Under the pieces are notes generated by a model that saw nothing but the letters and a program-made list of their open reading frames with translations, was not told where the DNA came from and did not search any database. A program made the position numbers and the translations under genes. From the NCBI GenBank assembly GCA_030039095.1, contig JASHQP010000315.1, positions 1-12,654 of the forward strand: a stretch of 12,654 nucleotides of DNA. Direction: 5' to 3'. This document shows positions 9,701-12,654 of the stretch, in pieces; within the stretch, counting starts at the first letter, position 1, and each line of letters begins with the position of its first letter. Source of the stretch: Streptosporangiaceae bacterium. GTDB taxonomy: Bacteria; Actinomycetota; Actinomycetes; Streptosporangiales; Streptosporangiaceae.

Positions 9701-11349
9701 TCCATCGCCGTAATAATGAACTCAGTGATTTTCTCGAACCGCTCCACGTCGAACGCGTCGTCATCCCCGAGGAATTTCAGTAGATTGATGCTTGCGAGGT
9801 TGCATGACGAGTTATCCAAATGGAGGTACTCGCTGCAGGGATTACTAGCCGTGATCCGTCCGGATTCCGGGCAGGTGTGCCAGTCGTTGATCGTGCTGTC
9901 GTACTGGATGCCCGGGTCGGCGCATTCCCAGGCCGCCTGGGCCATGTCCCGGAACAGCTTCTTCGCCTCGAGGGTCTGCACGACCTCGCCGGTCTGCCGG
10001 GCCGCGAGGCCGAACGTGCTGCCTGTCTCAACCGCATGCATGAACTCGTCGCTGACCCGCACGGAGTTGTTGGCGTTCTGGTACTGGACGCTGACGATGT
10101 CCTTGCCGCCGAGGTCCATGTCGAAGCCGGCGTCGCGCAGGACCCTGACCTTCTCCTCCTCGCGCGCCTTGGTGACGATGAATTCCTCGATGTCGGGGTG
10201 GTCGACGTCGAGCACCACCATCTTGGCCGCGCGCCTGGTGGCGCCGCCCGACTTGATCGTCCCGGCCGAGGCGTCGGCACCGCGCATGAACGAGACCGGC
10301 CCGCTGGCGGTCCCTCCCGAGGAGAGCAGCTCCTTGCTCGACCGGATCCTGGACAGGTTGACCCCGGCGCCCGAACCGCCCTTGAAGATGAGGCCCTCTT
10401 CCCGGTACCACTCGAGGATCGAGTCCATGGTGTCGTCCACGGCCAGGATGAAACAGTTGTGCACGCGCAGGCTCGCGGAACTCCCGGACAGGTACTCGCC
10501 GCTCTCGGTCTGGATGTCGTAGACCTCCATGGGGCCCAGCCGCTCGATCTTGCTGATCGTGACGAGCTGGCGATCCGAGCCGCCGACGTCGGGCGACACG
10601 TCGAGCAGGTGGTCACCGACGCGAAGGAACCCGGCCACGGTGAACTCGCCGACGACCAGGTCGGTTGCGCGCCACACCAGATGGTCAGCGGTCACGTCGA
10701 GCGACTGGCCCTCGGAGGTGTGCACACGGAGCACGTCCTTGACGCCGTTGGCCTTGACCGCGACGACCCGGGTCGCCCCGTACGCGTCGTGGACCTTGGT
10801 GCCGACCGCGTTCCCCTCGACCAGGCTGCCGATCGGGACCGGGCCCTGCGGCGTGCTGACCAGCGCGTCGTAGGGCTGGCAGGCCGAAACCTGCTGTGGC
10901 GACGAGGTGCCGACGTTGAACCAGACCGGCGAGTTGAAGGCGAACACCTGGTGGACCAGCGCGTAGGTGAGCTCGTGGGCGAAGATCTCGGCATCGGCGT
11001 CGGTGGCGAAGTAGCCGTTCTCGAGCCCGGCGGCCGTGTACTTCCCGACCACCCGGTCGACGAGCTGCTTCAGGCTCCACTCACGCTGCGGCGTCCCCAC
11101 GGCGCCGCGGAAGTACTTGGTCGTGACGATGTTCGCGGCGTTGACCGACCAGAAGTCGGGGAACTCCACGCCCTTCTGCTCGAAGTTGACAGACCCGTCC
11201 CGCCAGTTCGTCATGACAACGTCGCGGCGCTCCCAGGTGACATCGTCGTAGGGATGAACGCCTTCACGGGTATTGATGCGGCCGATCGTCAGGCCCTTGC
11301 GCGCCCCGGTCCCGTCCTGCGCCGCCCCGCTAGCCGTTGTCTCGGTCAT
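6763..11349 (-). CDS. nrdJ: B12-dependent class II ribonucleotide reductase with two inteins
   Basis: NrdJ reduces ribonucleotides to deoxyribonucleotides using adenosylcobalamin to make the thiyl radical, and works with or without oxygen. The precursor is 1528 residues. Removing inteins of 142 and 439 residues leaves 947, the usual actinobacterial size. Active-site residues are seen: Asn503, Cys505 and Glu507 in NPCSEY (thiyl-radical Cys505), and the redox pair Cys299 (CFILAVDDTMDSI, just after intein 1) and Cys516 (SSCNLASIN). The C-terminus has a zinc-finger-like LCLNCG...CYVCEGC and ends GSTSGCS, with cysteines that pass electrons to the active site. The ATG at 11349 has GGAGGGGG (11355-11362) 5 bases upstream; the frame runs 36 codons further without such a site. 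It lies 104 bases behind nrdR and should share its promoter. Base composition drops in patches between about 9180 and 9860. Confidence 0.97.
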   Translation of the reverse strand: MTETTASGAAQDGTGARKGLTIGRINTREGVHPYDDVTWERRDVVMTNWRDGSVNFEQKGVEFPDFWSVNAANIVTTKYFRGAVGTPQREWSLKQLVDRVVGKYTAAGLENGYFATDADAEIFAHELTYALVHQVFAFNSPVWFNVGTSSPQQVSACQPYDALVSTPQGPVPIGSLVEGNAVGTKVHDAYGATRVVAVKANGVKDVLRVHTSEGQSLDVTADHLVWRATDLVVGEFTVAGFLRVGDHLLDVSPDVGGSDRQLVTISKIERLGPMEVYDIQTESGEYLSGSSASLRVHNCFILAVDDTMDSILEWYREEGLIFKGGSGAGVNLSRIRSSKELLSSGGTASGPVSFMRGADASAGTIKSGGATRRAAKMVVLDVDHPDIEEFIVTKAREEEKVRVLRDAGFDMDLGGKDIVSVQYQNANNSVRVSDEFMHAVETGSTFGLAARQTGEVVQTLEAKKLFRDMAQAAWECADPGIQYDSTINDWHTCPESGRITASNPCSEYLHLDNSSCNLASINLLKFLGDDDAFDVERFEKITEFIITAMDISICFADFPTEKIAVTTRAYRQLGIGYANLGALLMATGHAYDSEGGRSIAAAITSLMTGVAYRRSAELAAVVGPYDGYARNATAHKRVMGKHAAASAQIKTLGGIDKAALTAANKAWNECLEIGEKNGYRNAQASLTAPTGTIGLMMDCDTTGIEPDLALVKFKKLVGGGSMQIVNQTVPRALKNLGYQPEQAEAIVEYISEHGHVVDAPGLRPEHYEVFDCAMGERSISPMGHVRMMAAVQPALSGAISKCVTGETLVASSDGLIRIASLHRGEAEDTFREERLVISSLDGDRKTDAFYYGGTRPVRRVTLRSGHKVTGTLPHRLLVAGTGRLAWKTLEEIEEGDAVAIQYGAEKWSATPQSLRRITVSAPYGNQKAVTLPAEMTTELAFLLGAYASEGHTVRSNWTITITNSVPEVLERVREAWLTVFGLQARITKEPGRCAGVVVSSKAVVEFMSALGCGTRASDKRIPDAVLCSPREMVLAFLQGLALDAYVTTGGASKWAICLDSGSLLDDLQSVMTNLGVQHSRVAKRNREYDKTYDEVYAAGLQGQLMVSLVPFLEPDKAAKAAKYLRKHCKPGTADVVPGITGRELFEMIPLGRHGADHVRSWRSGFTFLLDPRTQQVTRRTLERVSTLPGVELPAWLYQVIEGNLHFSPVASVADAGEAEVFDLSVPETHAFVANGIVNHNTVNMPESATVEDVEKIYFEGWKLGLKALAIYRDNCKVGQPLSVAKRKPAEAEAEAEPATPHEVRPVRRRLPKQRTATVTRFSVAGAEGYMTASSYPGDGIGEVFLKLGKQGSTLAGVMDAFSIAISVGLQYGIPLESYVAKFTNMRFDPAGITDDPDIRMASSVMDYIFRRLALDHLSYDERSELGILSVAERSAALSGADPAAPADDVDPDELAQSVQVEQPQHQEIQRPERDATPESFAPHSSTELIEAHQGRSADAPLCLNCGTKMRPAGSCYVCEGCGSTSGCS
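7630..8946 (-). mobile_element. intein 2 of NrdJ, LAGLIDADG homing endonuclease type
   Basis: A 439-residue in-frame insertion splits the reductase motif GAISK / TVNMPESATVEDV. It begins with Cys (block A, CVTGETLVASSDG) and ends His-Asn before Thr+1 (block F/G, FVANGIVNHN). Block B is GHKVTGTLPHRLLV, with the TxxH motif at 70-73. Dodecapeptide endonuclease motifs lie at about 141-150 (LLGAYASEGH) and 235-246 (FLQGLALDAYVT). The first has its acid (Glu148); in the second the acid is one place off the usual register, so nuclease activity is uncertain. The splicing residues are complete. Its GC content looks clearly lower than that of the neighbouring reductase sequence, which suggests a later arrival than intein 1. 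Confidence 0.95.
10456..10881 (-). other. intein 1 of NrdJ, mini-intein without endonuclease
   Basis: A 142-residue insertion lies between SPQQVSA and CFILAVDD of the reductase. It starts with Cys (CQPYDALVSTPQGPVPIGSL, block A). Block B is LDVTADHLVW with TxxH at 64-67. It ends with block F/G, MEVYDIQTESGEYLSGSSAS then LRVHN, before Cys+1. There is no room for an endonuclease and no LAGLIDADG motif, so it is a minimal self-splicing domain that cannot home by itself. Its GC content matches the host gene, which suggests long residence or decay of a larger intein. The nucleophiles Cys1, Asn142 and Cys+1 and the penultimate His are all present, so splicing should work. Confidence 0.95.
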
Positions 11350-11354
11350 CTGCT

Positions 11355-11362
11355 CCCCCTCC
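11355..11362 (-). promoter_or_regulatory. ribosome binding site of nrdJ
   Basis: GGAGGGGG lies 5 bases before the ATG at 11349. It fixes the start 36 codons downstream of the longest possible frame. Confidence 0.75.
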
Positions 11363-11453
11363 AGGGATCCGTCTGGTGTCGTGGTGGGCCCTACCAGCCC
11401 CCGTGGTTCCGCTGATTTTTGTGATTGACGTCTGCTGCTGACAGCCGGGCGCT

Positions 11454-12032
11454 TCACCGGGCTTCAGCAGGCTGTCTGCCCGTGGGCTCCAGGGCCTCGG
11501 ACGGGCCCTGTGCCGCAGCCTGCGGCGGTTCGCCGTCCCCTGGCGAATGCCGCGGGCCGTCCTCGTCGCCGGAGCGCCAGCCGCGATCACGTTCGCGGCG
11601 CAGCCCGGCTATCTCCTCTTCAAAGTCGGCGAGCGACTCGAACCCCCGGTACACGGAGGCGAACCGCAGGTAGGCGACCTCGTCGAGGTCACGGAGCGGG
11701 CCCAGGATCGCGAGGCCGACCTCGTGCGACGGAACCTCGCTGCTGCCGCGGCTCCTGATCGCGTCCTCGACCCGCTGCGCCAGGATCGCGAGCTGATCCT
11801 CGCTGACCGGCCTGCCCTGGCAGGCGCGCTGCACGCCGCGGACAATCTTGTCGCGGTTGAAGGGCTCCGTGACGCCGCTGCGCTTCGCCACCATGAGGAT
11901 CACCGTCTCCTGGGTGGTGAAGCGCCGCCCGCAAGCCGGGCAGGACCTCCGGCGGCGGATCGCCGCCCCATCTTCGGCCGTCCTGCTGTCGATGACCCTG
12001 CTGTCCGGATGCCTGCAAAACGGGCAATACAC
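11454..12032 (-). CDS. nrdR: transcriptional repressor NrdR
   Basis: A zinc-ribbon/ATP-cone repressor of ribonucleotide reductase genes that reads the dATP/ATP level. Cys3, Cys6, Cys31 and Cys34 ([21 protein letters not shown]) form the zinc ribbon. An ATP-cone covers about residues 46-136 ([20 protein letters not shown]). The GTG at 12032 gives the family's usual first residues and lies 8 bases from GGGGAGG (12041-12047). An alternative GTG at 12041 overlaps that site. The protein has 192 residues against the usual 150 to 170, because of a Pro/Gly/Glu/Gln-rich tail after about residue 145 that looks disordered. It is the first gene of an nrdR-nrdJ operon and probably represses its own promoter. 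Confidence 0.96.
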   Translation of the reverse strand: MYCPFCRHPDSRVIDSRTAEDGAAIRRRRSCPACGRRFTTQETVILMVAKRSGVTEPFNRDKIVRGVQRACQGRPVSEDQLAILAQRVEDAIRSRGSSEVPSHEVGLAILGPLRDLDEVAYLRFASVYRGFESLADFEEEIAGLRRERDRGWRSGDEDGPRHSPGDGEPPQAAAQGPSEALEPTGRQPAEAR

Positions 12033-12078
12033 GTGATCCACCTCCCCACAGGTGCCTCGCGCTGCCCCTGCACTGCCA

Positions 12079-12094
12079 ACACAGTATATAGGAA
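12079..12094. promoter_or_regulatory. NrdR box, proximal
   Basis: ACACAGTATATAGGAA resembles the NrdR box (recalled consensus ACACWATATNTNGTNT) with a few mismatches in the second half. It covers the probable -10 of the nrdR promoter (minus strand TATACT, 12083-12088). Confidence 0.7.
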
Positions 12095-12110
12095 AACTAC
12101 AGCGATGTAA
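12083..12110 (-). promoter_or_regulatory. nrdR-nrdJ promoter
   Basis: On the minus strand TTACAT (12105-12110) and TATACT (12083-12088) are 16 bases apart. The predicted leader is about 45 bases. The proximal NrdR box covers the -10 and the distal box abuts the -35, so binding would block RNA polymerase. The leader is too short for a cobalamin riboswitch. Confidence 0.6.
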
Positions 12111-12126
12111 CTACTAGATATTGTGG
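12111..12126. promoter_or_regulatory. NrdR box, distal
   Basis: Read on the minus strand, CCACAATATCTAGTAG matches the recalled NrdR consensus at nearly every fixed position. Its centre is 32 bp from the centre of the proximal box, about three helical turns, which is the spacing typical of paired NrdR boxes. Confidence 0.8.
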
Positions 12127-12159
12127 TCTTGCCGGCGCCTAGATGCAAGCTCCCCCGGT

Positions 12160-12202
12160 ACGCCACGCCGAATTAGCTGGAACGCCACGCCAAGTTGGCC
12201 GG
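12160..12202. repeat. imperfect tandem repeat, about 22 bp
   Basis: Two copies begin with the same ten bases, ACGCCACGCC, at 12160 and 12182, and continue with related AATTAGCTGG and AAGTTGGCCGG. The second copy contains the perfect dyad GCCAAGTTGGC (12189-12199). They lie upstream of the nrdR promoter. Function is unknown. Confidence 0.45.
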
Positions 12203-12208
12203 TATGAC

Positions 12209-12243
12209 CGCGCCGGCTGGACGAGCCGGTGCGAGCCGGCGCG
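12209..12243 (-). terminator. hairpin downstream of the LysM gene
   Basis: A perfect 10-bp stem, CGCGCCGGCT with AGCCGGCGCG, encloses a 15-base loop about 107 bases after the LysM stop and ahead of the nrdR promoter. It has no T-run. It could end the LysM transcript and insulate nrdR. Confidence 0.45.
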
Positions 12244-12349
12244 CCCCAATCCGCCCGTGCCCGCCGGCGTGTCGCCGACGTGCCGCGGCGCGAAGCAGCA
12301 AGGCAGGAGCGTTGAGGCGGGGGGCGGGGGGGCTGCATCCCGGTTTCGG

Positions 12350-12654
12350 CTAGTTACGCGGCACCCAGAGAAGCTGCCCCGCCTGGACACTAGCGCTGCT
12401 CAGGGCGTTCACGTTGATGATCTGCTGGACCACGGCCCACGAATTTCCCCACGGCTCGGCGGCCGCGGCGATCGACCACAGCGTCTGGCCGGGCCGGACC
12501 ACGACCTGCGTCATGCCCTGGTACGGCGACCCCTGCGCCGAGCCATGGCTCGACGCCTGCACGCTCCCGGCCACGCTCATCCAGAGCACCGTCACAGCGA
12601 CGATGACCACGCCGATCACGAGCGCGGCCACGAGGCGCCTGCCCCGGCGCGTGA
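12350..12654 (-). CDS. LysM domain membrane-anchored protein, N-terminus outside window
   Basis: The frame is open to the right edge. The visible part begins TRRGRRLVAALVIGVVIV, a basic stretch followed by a hydrophobic helix, as in a signal anchor; a GTG at 12631 inside it is unlikely to be the true start. A Ser/Gly-rich linker follows. One LysM domain runs to the end (TQVVVRPGQTLWSIAAAAEP, then NVNALSSASVQAGQLLWVP), which should bind peptidoglycan on the outer face. The protein would be roughly 100 to 130 residues. In many actinobacteria a gene like this lies between lexA and nrdR, so lexA may follow beyond the window; that is not visible here. Confidence 0.9.
   Translation of the reverse strand, partial: TRRGRRLVAALVIGVVIVAVTVLWMSVAGSVQASSHGSAQGSPYQGMTQVVVRPGQTLWSIAAAAEPWGNSWAVVQQIINVNALSSASVQAGQLLWVPRN

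Noticed and set aside
9820..11415. 531-residue plus-strand open frame over nrdJ
   Set aside because: Antisense shadow of the reductase and intein 1; the minus strand carries all the catalytic and splicing motifs.
11350..11457. 36-codon N-terminal extension of NrdJ
   Set aside because: There is no ribosome binding site at 11457, whereas the ATG at 11349 has an excellent one and the family starts near there.
12033..12078. Cobalamin riboswitch in the nrdR-nrdJ leader
   Set aside because: The predicted leader is about 45 bases, too short for this riboswitch, and no B12-box arrangement is seen.

Overview
The window is GC-rich, nearly gap-free bacterial DNA that uses GTG and TTG starts freely. 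Its gene content (furA-katG and nrdR-nrdJ with a LysM gene beside them) points to an actinobacterium of the Streptosporangiales, Pseudonocardiales or Streptomycetales kind. The genus cannot be named from the sequence.

Layout from left to right. (1) Positions 1-562, minus strand: the NAD(P)H-binding half of a zinc-type alcohol dehydrogenase/quinone oxidoreductase. Its N-terminal GroES-like half is absent, so it looks like a 5'-truncated remnant; its 3' end leaves the window. (2) 598-2271, minus: an intact aromatic-polyketide type FAD monooxygenase. It is divergent from a TetR-family regulator (2359-3018, plus), with an AT-rich operator/promoter between them. (3) 3019-3762: a poorly coding stretch with a short two-helix membrane protein (3487-3684, plus), a doubtful 69-residue ORF and a strong hairpin before katG. 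(4) 6469-3763, minus: furA-katG, a peroxide-response pair. furA has a promoter that fits a leaderless transcript, and katG appears to start with TTG. (5) 6470-6762: the furA promoter and a perfect terminator hairpin behind nrdJ. (6) 12032-6763, minus: nrdR-nrdJ, the repressor and the B12-dependent class II ribonucleotide reductase. nrdJ carries two in-frame inteins: a 142-residue mini-intein whose +1 residue is an active-site cysteine of the reductase, and a 439-residue intein with a LAGLIDADG endonuclease. Two NrdR boxes with centres 32 bp apart overlap the promoter. (7) 12350 to the right edge, minus: a small membrane-anchored LysM protein whose first codons lie outside the window.

How the parts work together: nrdR-nrdJ makes deoxynucleotides under NrdR control, and furA-katG removes peroxide under FurA control. 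The monooxygenase/TetR pair looks like an inducible oxidation module with its own regulator. The most unusual part of the window is the doubly interrupted nrdJ. Both inteins must splice before the enzyme can work, and one splice uses the same cysteine that the reductase needs for catalysis. Base composition also shifts in patches inside nrdJ, in the second intein and in the host sequence 5' of it, which suggests recent recombination there.
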